In this document: piece after piece, positions 51,260 to 61,291 of the stretch | Numbering within the stretch: position 1 is the first letter of the stretch | Layout of the letters: every line of letters starts with the position of its first letter | NCBI GenBank assembly: GCA_965240325.2 | Contig: OZ251254.1 | Location: forward strand, 372,001-436,000 | DNA from: Rebecca billardiae RCC1528 | Lineage: Eukaryota > Haptophyta | Direction: 5' to 3' | DNA: 64,000 nucleotides | Program-made: the position numbers and the translations under genes | The notes under the pieces: model-generated | The model's input: the letters and a program-made list of their open reading frames with translations, nothing else | What the model was told of the DNA's origin: nothing | Database searches by the model: none

Positions 51260-54200
51260 TCACGTACGCAGGGCCTCGTCCTCGAGCGCCGACCGTCGCG
51301 CGGCGCCGGCTGCTGCTGCCAAGTTGGCCGCTGCGTCGTCCGCCGCTGCGTGCGGCACGTGCCGCTCTGGCGGCGTTGGACGGCGCGCGCCGCCGTGGGC
51401 CGCGCCGATGCCGTCCGGCGCGCGCGCGTCGCCGGCAGCGCGGCTGATTGGTGGCGGAGCCGTCGGGGCCGTCGGGACCGACCGAGACGGGCACGCGGCC
51501 GCGTGCAGCCTCGCGAGGAGGCTAGCACCGCCGGTGGGCGCCGCCGCGGCGCCTGGCGCGCTTCCGGCGTGCGCGGTGTGACTGCGCGGCCTGGGCGGCG
51601 CGGCCGCGCCGAGCACTGGGCCTCGGAGTGCGGCGGGCGGCGCGCCGCCGCTGCCGCCATCCCAGCCGTTGCCGCCGCCGCCGCGTTGCCACGGCGGCGG
51701 GAGCGCGAACCGCCCTCCCGTCGGCGCGGCGGCGGCGGCGCGATCTCCCTTGGCGAGATCGAGCTCGCTGAAGCTGAAGGCTGCGCAGCCGTCCTCCAAA
51801 GCGAGGGGCGAGGAGGGAAGCCGTCGGTTGGAGGCAATGGCGGCGGTGCTGCCGCCGCCGCCGAACACGCGCGGCCGGCGCGGCGGCGGGACCGAGGAGG
51901 AGCGAGGCTCGCCCAGCCCAGCGCGCAGCGCAGCCGCCGGCTGCTGCGCGCCGCCACCCTCGCCGCCGCCGGTGCCGAGGGCGGTCCAGGTGTCCGCGCC
52001 GCCGGCCGCTCGGCTCAGCAGCTCGGGCGCATGCGAGCCGCGCCGCGAGCCCACGCCGCCGCGCTCGGCGCCGCCGCGCGCGCCCACGCCCGGCCCGCCC
52101 TTGCCGACGCTACCGCCGGCCGCGTCGGCGACGTCGCCGGCCCCGCGGCCGTGCGCGCCGGCGGCGGCGGCGGTGAGCGGCCCTCCTGCCGCCGCGCGCC
52201 GTGCGGCGCGCGCGGCTCCGTTCGACTCTGGGGGCGATCGTCTCGGCGAGGGCAGCTGCGAGGCGACGGTGGAGGGCTGGTGAGAGGGCGCGAGGGAGGC
52301 CGTGCTGACAGAGAGCACCGACCAGCCGTCCGCCGCCTCCGCCTCCGCCTCCGCCGCCTCCGCCCCCGCCAGGCCGGGCGGCACCGAGCCGTTGCAGACA
52401 GCGGCCGTCGGCGCAGCCGCGCGCGTCGAAACCCGGACCCCAGCGCCCGCTGCTGCGGCGGGCTGCGCGGCGGGCTGCGCGCGCGCGCGCGCCGGTGGCG
52501 AAGCGCCGTGGCCCGCCGCCGGCTGCGCCTCGAGGGGCGTAAGCGGCGGCGGGCAGGCGGTAGGGTCCGGCGGGGCAGGGCCCGGCGTGTGCGGCGGCGG
52601 CCCAGACTCGAGAGGCGTGGGCGGCGGCGGCGGGAGAGCCTGGTGCTGAGGCTCGCACGCGCAGCCGCGAACCGGTGTCGCGCACGGCGCGGCGAGCGGC
52701 GGCGCGGGCGGCGGCTCGGCCGCGCCGCCGCGCGCCGCCGCGCCCCGCCTGGTCAGAGGCGAGTACGAGGCGGAGCGACCGATCGCGCCAGCGCCGGCTG
52801 TGCCAATGCCAGCGGCGCGGGAAGGGCGGCCTCCGACCGACCCGCCGCGCGATGCGGAGGGCGCCGCCGAATGCGTTGCGAACTCAGGCGAGCTCCGGCC
52901 GCTGCTCGGACTGTGCTGCGGCTGCGGCGAGCCCGCGCGCGCGGCGCACCGCCCGCCTTGCCCCTGCCACTGATGCCACGGCGCGCCGCCGCCGCCGCCA
53001 CCCGCGTCCGCGCAGCCGCACGCGCCGGCAGTGCCGCCGGCAGCGGAGCTCGCCGCGATTGCGGCGCCGGTGGCGCCGCCGCCGCCGCCGCCGGCTCCGG
53101 CTTGCCAGTGATCGACCGCTCCGCCCAGCTGCGCGCGCTCGAACGCGACGAGCGACGAGCGGATGCCGCCGTGCGCGCCGAAGCCCGTGCTTCGGCGCGC
53201 GAGGGACGCAAGGCCGCCGATCGCGCCGGCGCGCGCCGCGCCCGCCGCCGGGGTTGCCGGTCGCGAGCCGCCGCCGTCTGCTGCGGTTCGCGCGCTCATG
53301 CGCCGAGAGCGGCGATGGGGCGCGCGCGGGGTGGCGCCCACGGATTGGCGGCACGCGCCGTCGGGCGACGGCAGGGCGAGCGCGCCAGATGTGCCGACGG
53401 CCGCGCGGCCGGTGCCCACCGTGCCCCAGCCCGCCTCCGGCGGCGCGGCGGCGCCATCGCCCTGGCGCGCGAGGGAGTCTGAAGAACGCACGTGGAGATT
53501 TGGGCTGGCTGCATCCACCGCCTCCGCCGCGCCCGCGCAGCCGCACGGCTGATGCGCGCCCGCCACGTCCGCCGCGTCGGCGAGCATGCTTGCCCGCCGT
53601 GACTCTGCGCCCAGGGACTGCACGTCGAGCGAGTGGCGGCGCCAGCCAAGCCGCCCGCCGCCGTCCGCGCCGCCGCCGCCGTCCGCGCCGCCGCCGCCGC
53701 CGCCGTCCGCGCCGTCCGCCGGGGCGCAGGCGCCGCTGCCTCGGCAGTCGGTCGCGCGCCGGCTGGCGAAGCGGCTGTGCTTCGGCGCGGTGTGCGGCGA
53801 GAGCGCGCCTCTCGACAGCCGCCCGAGAAGCGAGGGCGAGCACGACGACGCCTCGCCGCGCGCCGCCGTGTCCGCGCCGCCCTCGCCGCCGCAGCCTCCA
53901 TCCCCGCCGCGCCGGGGCGCGCCGAGGTGAGAAGGGTGGGCCGACTCGGCCGCGCCCGCGCGCGTGCACCGCGCATCCTCCGCCTCGCCCGCCGCCGCGC
54001 CGTGCGACGAGCGCGCGCGCGGCGCGCCCCGCCCGTGCCACGCGGACGGGTGCGCCGGACTGCCCAGCACCGGACTGCCAAACACGTGCCGAGCGCGCCG
54101 GAGCGCCGCGCCGCCGGCGCGCGCGGACGGCCGCGGCGGCGAGTCTGGAAGATCGACGCCCAAGGCGCGCGCGGCGCTGCTGTGTGGGAGCGCCTCGTCG

Positions 54201-56477
54201 CGCGGCTCCGCGCCGCGCGCGCCGAGGCCGCTGCCGCCGCCCACCGCCGACGAGCCCTCGCCCGCTGCGCCACCCCGAGCGCCGCCGAGGCCGCTGCCGA
54301 AGCCGCCGCCGCCGCCGCCCAGACCGCCCGGCCTGACAGGCGGCGACGGCGCGGCCGTGAAATCGTCAGCAGCCTCTTCGCTCTCGTCGCTCTCGTCGCC
54401 CAGCCGCTCGGCGGCGGTTGGCCGGCTGACGACGAGCGCGGGCGCGCACAGCCACGGCGCGCGCAGCTCGGCCGCGCTCGCGCTGCGCGCGCACCCGCGC
54501 CCGAGCCCGCCCGCCTCGATTGGCGGCGGCGCGCGCGCCGGTGGCTTCTTCGGAGACACGCGCGCCGAGCGCCGCGCCGCGGGGCAGCCGGCGGCTGCGC
54601 CGCGGCCCGGCTGGGCGTCGGCCGGGGACAGGAGCGCGTCCGCGCCGCCCAGGCTGGCGGTGCTCCCGCCGCCGCTCCCCACGCCCGGCGAGTTTGCCCT
54701 GCGCTCGCGCCAGCTGAAGCGCTCGTGGCACGTGACGGAGCGCGGCTGCCGCCTATCCGCCGCACACGCAGCCGCGCCGCCCGCGAGCCGACAGGACGCG
54801 CGCGGCGAGCCCAGCGGCGAGACGACGGTTGACTTGGGCCGGCCCGCGTGCGGGAAGTAGTAGTCGATCTCGGCCATGATCTCGTCGAGCTCCTCCAGGT
54901 CGGCCTCCAGGTGGTCCAGCTCGTCCGTCGTGAGCGCCTTGGGCGTGAGCTGCGGCAGCCATCGCACCGGGCCCTCGCCGTGCGCGAACGCCGGCGGCGG
55001 CGCGCCGACCGTGTCGGGCGGCGGCGGCGGCTTGCCGTCGCGCCGCAGGGTGCGCCAGTAGAGCCAGCTGGCGTCGGCGTCTCGGGAGGAGACGGCCGCG
55101 ACGCGGTCGGCGGTGCCCGGCGGGTGGTTGTGCAGCCACAGCGCCTTGTCGTGGTTGTACCACAGCAAGAAGACCGGCGCCCACTGTGGGAACCAGAGGA
55201 GCAGACTCCACAGCTTAATCAGAACGGTCGTGTACCCGAGCTCGATGCGGCTGAGGCCCTCGACGGGCGCGCCGAGCACGAGCTCGGCGATGCCGAGGCC
55301 GACCCAGACGGCGTTGAGCACGGTGACGATCAGCAGCGTGACGTGCCCCGAGCGCTGCACGTACCGCCGCTTGCGCTCGCCCCGCTCGGAGCCGTCGTAC
55401 TGAACGCACGCGCACACCGCCACCACCCGGATTAGGATTTCGTACGGGATCACGATCAGCGCGAGGATGGTGAAGCGCACCGCCCAGTGCTGCCGGCGGA
55501 TTGAGCCGAACTGCATGACCGTCGTGAGGAAGAAGGCCTGCGCGCGGGCCGGGGCGGCGCGGCGGCGCAGGGGCTCAGGCGTGCGCGCGCGCGCAGTGTC
55601 GGTCGGCATATCCGCGCGCCGCCGGCGCGACACAGGTGGGCCGGGCCCGCCAGCCGCAGCGCCGCGCGCAGTCCGCCGGCCCCACGCCGCGCGCGTGCGC
55701 GCGCGCGTGGCGGGGCCGCGTCGGCTCGGCCACGGCACCGCCGTGCGCCCGCGCGCGCGCGCACACCCAGCAGAAGGAGCAGAACAAGATGACCGCGCGC
55801 TCCGGTTTGGTGAAGGGGTGCAGCGGGTGCGCGCACGCGATCGAGATGAGCGGGTGGCGGTTGAGGCAGTACGCGACGTAGTTGGACCAGAGGCTGCCGT
55901 CGGTGCCGGGGTACCCGTACGAGCGGTTCTCGAGCAGCAGGAACATCGTGTCCCGGTCGCGCTGCCGCTGCTCGACAGCAAGCCCTTCGAGTCGAAAATG
56001 AATCCGCATGGCCTGGTTCGCGAAGAGGTCGGCGGACGAGTCAGCGGGCGCGGGCGGGAGCGTCGACTCGGACGAGGTCGTGCGCAGCTTGGGCGGCGGC
56101 AGCATCGGCGTCGGCGAGCCCAGCCGGCGCAGCCCGCCAATGTCGCCCAGCGCCAGGCTGTGGCGCTTCTTGATCGGCCGAAAGCCGACGTGCTCGCCGC
56201 GCTCCGCGCGCTCGTCCGCGCTCTCGAGCGAGGGCGAGTCGGCGGGCATCCCCCAGCCCGGCGGCCGCGCCCCCGCCCGAGCCCCACCGGGCACGTCCAC
56301 GCTGAGGCCCTCAAGCTCGATCCCGCCCGGCGGCGCCGTGCGGCGCGCCTGCAGCCGAGGCTCGCTCACGCGCAGCAGCTCGGCCGTGCATGGGCTGTCG
56401 GGCAGCGGCGAGGCGAGGCGGGTGGGCGGGCCCACCCCGCGGCAGGCGCCACCGCCGACGGGCTCGCCGCCGGCCAT
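51260..56477 (-). CDS. Four-helix membrane protein with very long disordered C-terminal tail
   Basis: Two exons (56477-55767 and 55537-51260, phase 0) give 1,662 residues. The N-terminal ~200 residues are mostly disordered (PIKKRHSLALGDIG), then a well-ordered core of about 150 residues holds four probable helices: AVILFCSFCWAFFLTTVM (228-245, across the splice junction), AVRFTILALIVIPYEILIRVV (about 256-276), VTLLIVTVLNAVWVGLGIAELV (about 303-324) and LIKLWSLLLWFPQWAPVFLLWY (about 343-364). YYFPHAGRPKS follows, and then some 1,200 residues of Ala/Gly/Ser/Pro/Arg-rich sequence with many S-P-R-type sites, suggesting heavy phosphorylation. No family recognised. The N-terminal ENRSYGYPGTDGSLWSNYVA block is also order-like and may be a good search seed. 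Further introns in the tail cannot be excluded. Confidence 0.7.
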
Positions 56478-56714
56478 GTGACGGCCCGCGCGCCGTGGGG
56501 GTCCGGCCGTCAGCGAGCGCGCGACGCCCACCACCCGCCGTGCGGTGCCGCACCGCTTCGCGCGCTCGACGGTCTGGAGCGCCGGCCGGAAACATTATTC
56601 GTAGATTCCGCGGCCTCTTGTCAGAGGCTCTGAGCCCTGTGTCTCGGGCCTTTTTATTGGCTTTTTCAGACTCCTCACTCCTGTCTTCACCCGGCCGCAG
56701 ATCGCGTCGCCACG
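56478..56714. promoter_or_regulatory. Divergent intergenic region
   Basis: 237 bp between the divergent starts at 56477 and 56715. An AT-richer patch (56590-56680) lies in the middle. Shared-promoter role inferred from geometry. Confidence 0.4.
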
Positions 56715-57011
56715 ATGGCGGAGGAACCGCGGCCCACGTCGAAGCGCATGTACTTCTGGCACGAGGGGAAGCGCTATCTCGACGTGTGGGCGATGGACGG
56801 CAAGCCCTTCCCCGCCGAGCGCACGATGAACCGCGTGAACGGCCTCAAGTGGATCCTCACCTACTCCCTGGCCGCGTATTGCGTCTTTTCGTACGACTGG
56901 CAGATGGGCGAGGAGCACGTCTTCTCCGAGCCGCGCCGCCGTGCGGCGGCGTGGATGGCGCGCTTCTTCGACGTGCCGCCGAGGCCGGAACGAGGGGCGC
57001 CCGATGCCTGA
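56715..57011 (+). CDS. Small single-pass membrane protein, possibly mitochondrial
   Basis: Predicted 98 residues, one exon. Hydrophilic start MAEEPRPTSKRMYFWHEGKR, one probable helix KWILTYSLAAYCVFSYDW (about 45-62), then GEEHVFSEPRRRAAAWMARF. The arrangement of a short soluble N-terminus, one helix and a charged C-terminus is typical of accessory subunits of respiratory complexes, but I do not recognise the family and this is only an inference. It is well supported as a gene by high GC third positions, aromatic and Met content unlike shadow frames, and a divergent partner. Confidence 0.65.
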   Translation: MAEEPRPTSKRMYFWHEGKRYLDVWAMDGKPFPAERTMNRVNGLKWILTYSLAAYCVFSYDWQMGEEHVFSEPRRRAAAWMARFFDVPPRPERGAPDA

Positions 57012-57847
57012 CCGCGCTTGCATGGGCCGCGCCCGTGCCTCCCGATCACAGCCGCAGCGGGCTGTCCTGACACACGGTTTACTCCGACCGCGACAGTGAG
57101 TGAGTCACACTCACAGTGACGAGTCGGAGTGACGGGCTCATGACTGCGCCGTCTGCAGACACCGTGATCGTCGATCAATATTGAAAAATATATAATATAT
57201 GTGTGTATATATATATACATATATATTTAACGACGTGGCAGCAGAGTCGGACACTAGCGTCGTCAGGCTCAGACTAGTCAGAGTGCAATTTTCAGACACA
57301 TAGTAGAATGCGTCCGCGCCTTCCGTCATATATATATATATATATACCTATATATCTGAATAATACTGATGGGCCGCGTGGCCAATTCCCGCGCGTCGAT
57401 CGTCGCCGGCGGCGCGCGTGGCGTCGAGTAGTCGCCCTCGTCGTCGTCATGGCGTCACGTGATCGTCGACGAATGTGACGCGTGTCGTCGGCCGGTCGGC
57501 CGGTCTGACGGTCACACCGCACACGGCGCCCGGCCGCAGGCGCAGGACGGGGACCAGCCGGGCGGCCGGCCCGTCCCCGGCGCGTCCGCCCTTCCGCCGG
57601 GCGGAATCTGTCAGCCCGTCGCCGCCGGCGCGAGTTACACATATCACTGTCAGCGTCCGCGCGGGCCGCTCGGCGGCCGCCGGGGCGGCCCGCGCCGCGC
57701 TGCCGCCGCCGCATCAATCAAAGCCGCCGACCAGACCATGCCTCGGGGGCCTCGGCATCACCCCGGGGCGGGCCGGGCTCCGTTCCGCGGTCGGCCGAGT
57801 GAACCGAGTGGTGACGAGTAGCCGCGCGCGGGTACGCGGCGCCTAGC
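57012..57847. other. Intergenic, AT microsatellites, no gene seen
   Basis: TATATA tracts near 57180-57225 and 57328-57350, then GC-rich sequence with no recognised frame. Confidence 0.5.
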
Positions 57848-57967
57848 AGGCCGACCAGGCCTTGGCCGCCACGCCGGCGAGCCCTGGCCCGCCCCCCGGC
57901 TCCTCTGAGGCCGATCAGGCCTTGACCGCCACGCCGGCGAACACCGTCCCGGCCCCCGGCTCCTCTG
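57848..57967 (-). repeat. 60-bp tandem duplication of the methyltransferase gene's 3' end
   Basis: Two 60-bp units: 57908-57967 contains the last codons (FAGVAVKA) and stop; 57848-57907, just downstream in gene sense, repeats them as LAGVAAKA with Trp where the stop was. The period is exactly 20 codons. Confidence 0.9.
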
Positions 57968-58766
57968 GCTCCTCTCCCTGGGGGGTCTCCTCCTCGCTCG
58001 GGAAGCTGAACTCGACCGTCTCGGCGCGCAGCGGGCGGAGGCCGGCCTTGGCGTACAGCGCCGCGGCGTTCTCCGCGTTGAAGCCCGCCGACGTGTCCGC
58101 CGAGTCGCCCGGCCAGTCGAAGTGCACAAACAGCGCGCCGGGCTTGAGCACGGCCGCGAGTGCGGAGAGGGTCGCGGGGAGATCTGGCACGAACATGCAC
58201 ACGGACGAGGCGACGATCAGGTCGAACTTGGCCGGGTCCGACAGGGCGGGCGTGCTCGCGACGGTCGCGCTGTCAACGATCGCGTGCACCGGCGTGACGT
58301 TCGTCCAGCCGCGCTCGCGCACCTTCGCCTCGACGACCGCCACCATCTTGGGCGCGGCATCGAGCGCGACCACGTGCGCGCCCGCGCCGCGCAGCTTGTC
58401 GGTGAGCAGGCCCGAGCCACAGCCGAAGTCGAGAACGCGCGCGCCCGCGAGCGGTACCTCCAGCCGCACCTCGCCGAGCAGGCGTAGCAGCTGCGCGTAC
58501 GCCTGCTCCGAGTAGGCGATCACGCCGGCGTTCGTATCCCAGCCGTCAGCCTCTTTGTCCCAGGTGGCCGAGACCTCCGCCTGCGAGGGCGGCCCGCTGC
58601 CCGCACCGGCCTCTGCCATCGTGGCGGGGAGCGAGGGTCGGAACGAGCGCCGAGCCGCGGGGAGAGCGCGAGGAAGGCCCGCGAGAAGGAGCGCCGACGG
58701 CGTGCGCAAAGCCGCCGGGCACAGGGCGGCGGTCCCAGCGGCACACACGGCGGCGAGGACAAGCAT
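57915..58766 (-). CDS. Class I SAM-dependent methyltransferase
   Basis: Predicted 283 residues, one exon. Rossmann-fold SAM-binding motif I VLDFGCGSGLLTDKL (111-125), acidic residue at the end of strand 2 (VVALDAAPKMV), FDLIVASSVCMFVPDLPATL for motif II, and VLKPGALFVHFDWPG after it. This is the UbiE/COQ5-like small-molecule layout but the substrate cannot be read. The first ~22 residues are hydrophobic (MLVLAAVCAAGTAALC) and are followed by an Arg-rich acid-free stretch to Met50 (MAEAGAGSG), consistent with a targeting presequence, possibly bipartite plastid type; the mature enzyme would begin near residue 50. Acidic Glu-rich segment near the C-terminus. The 3' end is tandemly duplicated downstream. 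Confidence 0.85.
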   Translation of the reverse strand: MLVLAAVCAAGTAALCPAALRTPSALLLAGLPRALPAARRSFRPSLPATMAEAGAGSGPPSQAEVSATWDKEADGWDTNAGVIAYSEQAYAQLLRLLGEVRLEVPLAGARVLDFGCGSGLLTDKLRGAGAHVVALDAAPKMVAVVEAKVRERGWTNVTPVHAIVDSATVASTPALSDPAKFDLIVASSVCMFVPDLPATLSALAAVLKPGALFVHFDWPGDSADTSAGFNAENAAALYAKAGLRPLRAETVEFSFPSEEETPQGEEPEEPGAGTVFAGVAVKA

Positions 58767-58874
58767 CGACGTTCGGCCGCCACCAAACGCCGAAAACTGA
58801 AAACATAGCGTGTGTCAGAGTAGTAGCAGATTTAATTCGTTTTCGGAAATAAGACACGCGAGAATCTCCGGTGG

Positions 58875-60980
58875 TCAAACGTTCCGCCAGGCGAGGCACA
58901 GCCCGCCAGCGAGCGGCAGGACGAGCACCTCGTGCGCCCACGCGCGCAGCGCAGGCGGGACGACGGCGTCCACGGCCGCTGCAGGCACGTCACCGTACGC
59001 CTCGCTCACCGCAGGCCCCGCGAGGCCGGCGCCGTCGGCTCCCGCGGCAGCGGCGACCGCCGTCCCCGCCTCGCGAGCGGCAGCCATCCCTGTGGTCGCC
59101 GCCGAGGCGGCCGCTCGGTCGAGCTGCTCGCTCCGCAGCCACAGAGCGACGAGCGCGCCCGGGCCCAGGCCGCCACGTGCGCAGAGCCGCTCGAGGGCCG
59201 CCGCCTCCAGATCCTGCCATTCCAGCACCACCATGTCGTACGGACCGGCCGCGCGCCGCTCCGCATCGGCGGCGCCGGCCGCTGCCGCGCCGCCGCCCGT
59301 CGCTGCGCCGCCGCAGGGGATGGGGGCACCATCGGTCAGCAGGACTGCTGCGGCGGGGTGTCCGGTGCGCACCGCGTCCGCGAGCGCAGCGGAGGACACC
59401 GCCGCGAGCCCGGGCCTGCGCAGCGCGCTCAACACCGCCACAAGCTCGTGCGTCACGTCTGCGCGCGCGCCATCGACCGCAGTGTGCCATGCAGTGGCGC
59501 CGGCGGCGCCACCGTCGCCCGCGTCCGCTGCCGCCGGCACCGCCGCCACAGCAGCACCGGTCGCCGCCGCCGCTGCGCTGCCGCCGTGCGCAGCGCCTGC
59601 GCCGGAGGGCTGGCGCGCGCGCACGGAGCTGTGCGCGGCGGCGTACGCGCACAGGACGTCCTCCAGGTCGACCGAGTCCGGGTATTCCCCCGAGTCCGGG
59701 TCGGCCTCCAGGGCCGGCGCCGCGGGCGGTGCTGCTGTGGCGGCGGTGCCGGCGGCTGTGGCTGAATGCCCCGGCTGTGCGCGCGCCGGCGCGGCCGGCG
59801 CGCTGGCCCGCCGCCGGGCGAGGCTGAGCCCGTCTCGGAGGGGTAGCACCAGGGCCCCCAGGTGTGGGTGGTCGCGGAGCCACGCGTTGAACTCGTGCAT
59901 CGACTCGGCGATCGCCGCGCGCCGGCTGCCGTGCTCGAAGAGAGAGGCGAGCGAAAGCGGCGCCGGACCGGCCGGCGGCTGCGCCGGCGACGGCTGAGGT
60001 GAGTGCGCGGGCGCGGCGGCGCCGTCCGCCGGCGCGTCGGCAGGCACGAGCAGCAGCGGCGGCGGCGGGTGCGGCGCGTTGCGCATGTTGCTCAGCCCGG
60101 GCAGCGGACGGCCGCCCCTCGCCTCGCCGCCGTGCGCCGCCGCCGGCGGCGGCCGGTGCGCGCACTGCAGCACGCGCGCGCCAAACAGTACGTTGTCAAT
60201 CACGACCAGGCCGCCATGATTCTTTTCCGAAATCAAATCCAGCCGCAGCAATTGCTCGATGTACTCGGCGCATCGGCGCTTGTCCGCGTCGATGAAGACG
60301 AGGTCGAAGGGCGCGCGGCCCGGCTCGGCCGCCAGCGCCTCGATCGTGTCGGCGGCCATGCCCACCCGAAGCTCGATGCCCGCCGCGCCACCGCCCGTGC
60401 CGCCAGCCGCGCCACCGCCCGTGCCGCCAGCCGCGCCGTAGGCCATGCCGCCCGCCGGGGCCGGCCGCGCCTCCACGGCGCGCGCAAAGTAGCGCTCGGC
60501 GATGGCGGCGCAGCGCTCGTCGCGCTCGCACGTGACGAGCGTGCCGTGCGGCGGGAGCGCGCTGGCCAGCCACAGCGACGCGTACCCGACGAACGTGCCG
60601 ATCTCCAGCACGCGCACGCACCCGGCCGAGCGAGCAAGCAACGCAAGCAGCCGTCCTTGCACTGGGCCACTGACCATGTGTGCACCGCCAGGCATGCTCG
60701 CGCTGGCCTCGGCGCGCAGCTCGCGCATGAGAGCGGGCTCGGGCGTGCACAGCTCAGACGCGGCGCGCGCACGCGCGTCATACGCCGCGCCGCCGAGCAC
60801 GCGCAGCTCGGCGGCATCGCGCGCGCGCGCCGGTAGCCAAGGCCGTGGCGGCGCGTGCGCGGCCGAGCTGGCGCCGCCCGGCGACGTGGCGAGGCACCAG
60901 ACGCTCGCACGGCGAGTGCAGATGAGCCACGAGCACACGAGCAGCCCCCCACGCGCCGCGCCGCCCGCGCGGCGCTGCAT
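58875..60980 (-). CDS. Tandem O-methyltransferase: CCoAOMT/COMT-type domain plus degenerate second copy
   Basis: Predicted 701 residues from ATG 60980 (an in-frame GTG lies 72 bp upstream). The N-terminal helix LLVCSWLI suggests a signal or anchor. Residues about 85-390 are a SAM-dependent O-methyltransferase of the caffeoyl-CoA/catechol type: VLEIGTFVGYASLWLA (124-139), VTCERDERCAAIAE, APFDLVFIDADKRRCAEYIE (223-242; metal site) and VVIDNVLFGARV (259-270), ending FNAWLRDHPHLGALVLPLRDGLSLARRRA. Gly-rich inserts (about 176-200) and a Pro/Ala-rich insert (about 280-350) interrupt it. A second half ends similarly: PYDMVVLEWQDLEAAALERL, GALVALWLRSEQ and HEVLVLPLAGGLCLAWRN, but the DADK and DN metal ligands are replaced. 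I read this as an internal duplication whose second copy lost catalysis. Substrate unknown. Confidence 0.82.
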   Translation of the reverse strand: MQRRAGGAARGGLLVCSWLICTRRASVWCLATSPGGASSAAHAPPRPWLPARARDAAELRVLGGAAYDARARAASELCTPEPALMRELRAEASASMPGGAHMVSGPVQGRLLALLARSAGCVRVLEIGTFVGYASLWLASALPPHGTLVTCERDERCAAIAERYFARAVEARPAPAGGMAYGAAGGTGGGAAGGTGGGAAGIELRVGMAADTIEALAAEPGRAPFDLVFIDADKRRCAEYIEQLLRLDLISEKNHGGLVVIDNVLFGARVLQCAHRPPPAAAHGGEARGGRPLPGLSNMRNAPHPPPPLLLVPADAPADGAAAPAHSPQPSPAQPPAGPAPLSLASLFEHGSRRAAIAESMHEFNAWLRDHPHLGALVLPLRDGLSLARRRASAPAAPARAQPGHSATAAGTAATAAPPAAPALEADPDSGEYPDSVDLEDVLCAYAAAHSSVRARQPSGAGAAHGGSAAAAATGAAVAAVPAAADAGDGGAAGATAWHTAVDGARADVTHELVAVLSALRRPGLAAVSSAALADAVRTGHPAAAVLLTDGAPIPCGGAATGGGAAAAGAADAERRAAGPYDMVVLEWQDLEAAALERLCARGGLGPGALVALWLRSEQLDRAAASAATTGMAAAREAGTAVAAAAGADGAGLAGPAVSEAYGDVPAAAVDAVVPPALRAWAHEVLVLPLAGGLCLAWRNV

Positions 60981-61291
60981 GCCGCCTCGCGCCGCGGCAC
61001 CCGGCCACCAAGGAGGCGCCGACGACGGCCGTCGCGTCGCCCGCTGCCGCACGCCTGCCGCTGGGCAGGCGCTGGCCCGCTGCCCTATTTTGATTTCCTG
61101 TGGCCACGCTGAATTTCAATGAATGGGGGCCGCGAAAATGCATGACCTCAGCCGTTACATTTGCCGACCCTGCCTGAGGCGTGAGTGCGTGACGAGCTCT
61201 CCCGCCAACGCGCGCCCGGACTCATTTGAAAGTGGGTCTCGCCCTCGCGAGGTGGAGGCCGTCTCGCCCCCGCCCTTGCGTGCTCGCGGCC
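60981..61291. promoter_or_regulatory. Divergent intergenic region
   Basis: 311 bp between the divergent starts of the O-methyltransferase and TPX2. It includes an AT-richer core at about 61085-61165. Promoter role inferred from geometry. Confidence 0.4.

Noticed and set aside
51227-55435. Several long plus-strand frames (up to 751 codons)
   Set aside because: Arg/Ala/Pro-rich shadows of the disordered tail of the minus-strand membrane protein gene.
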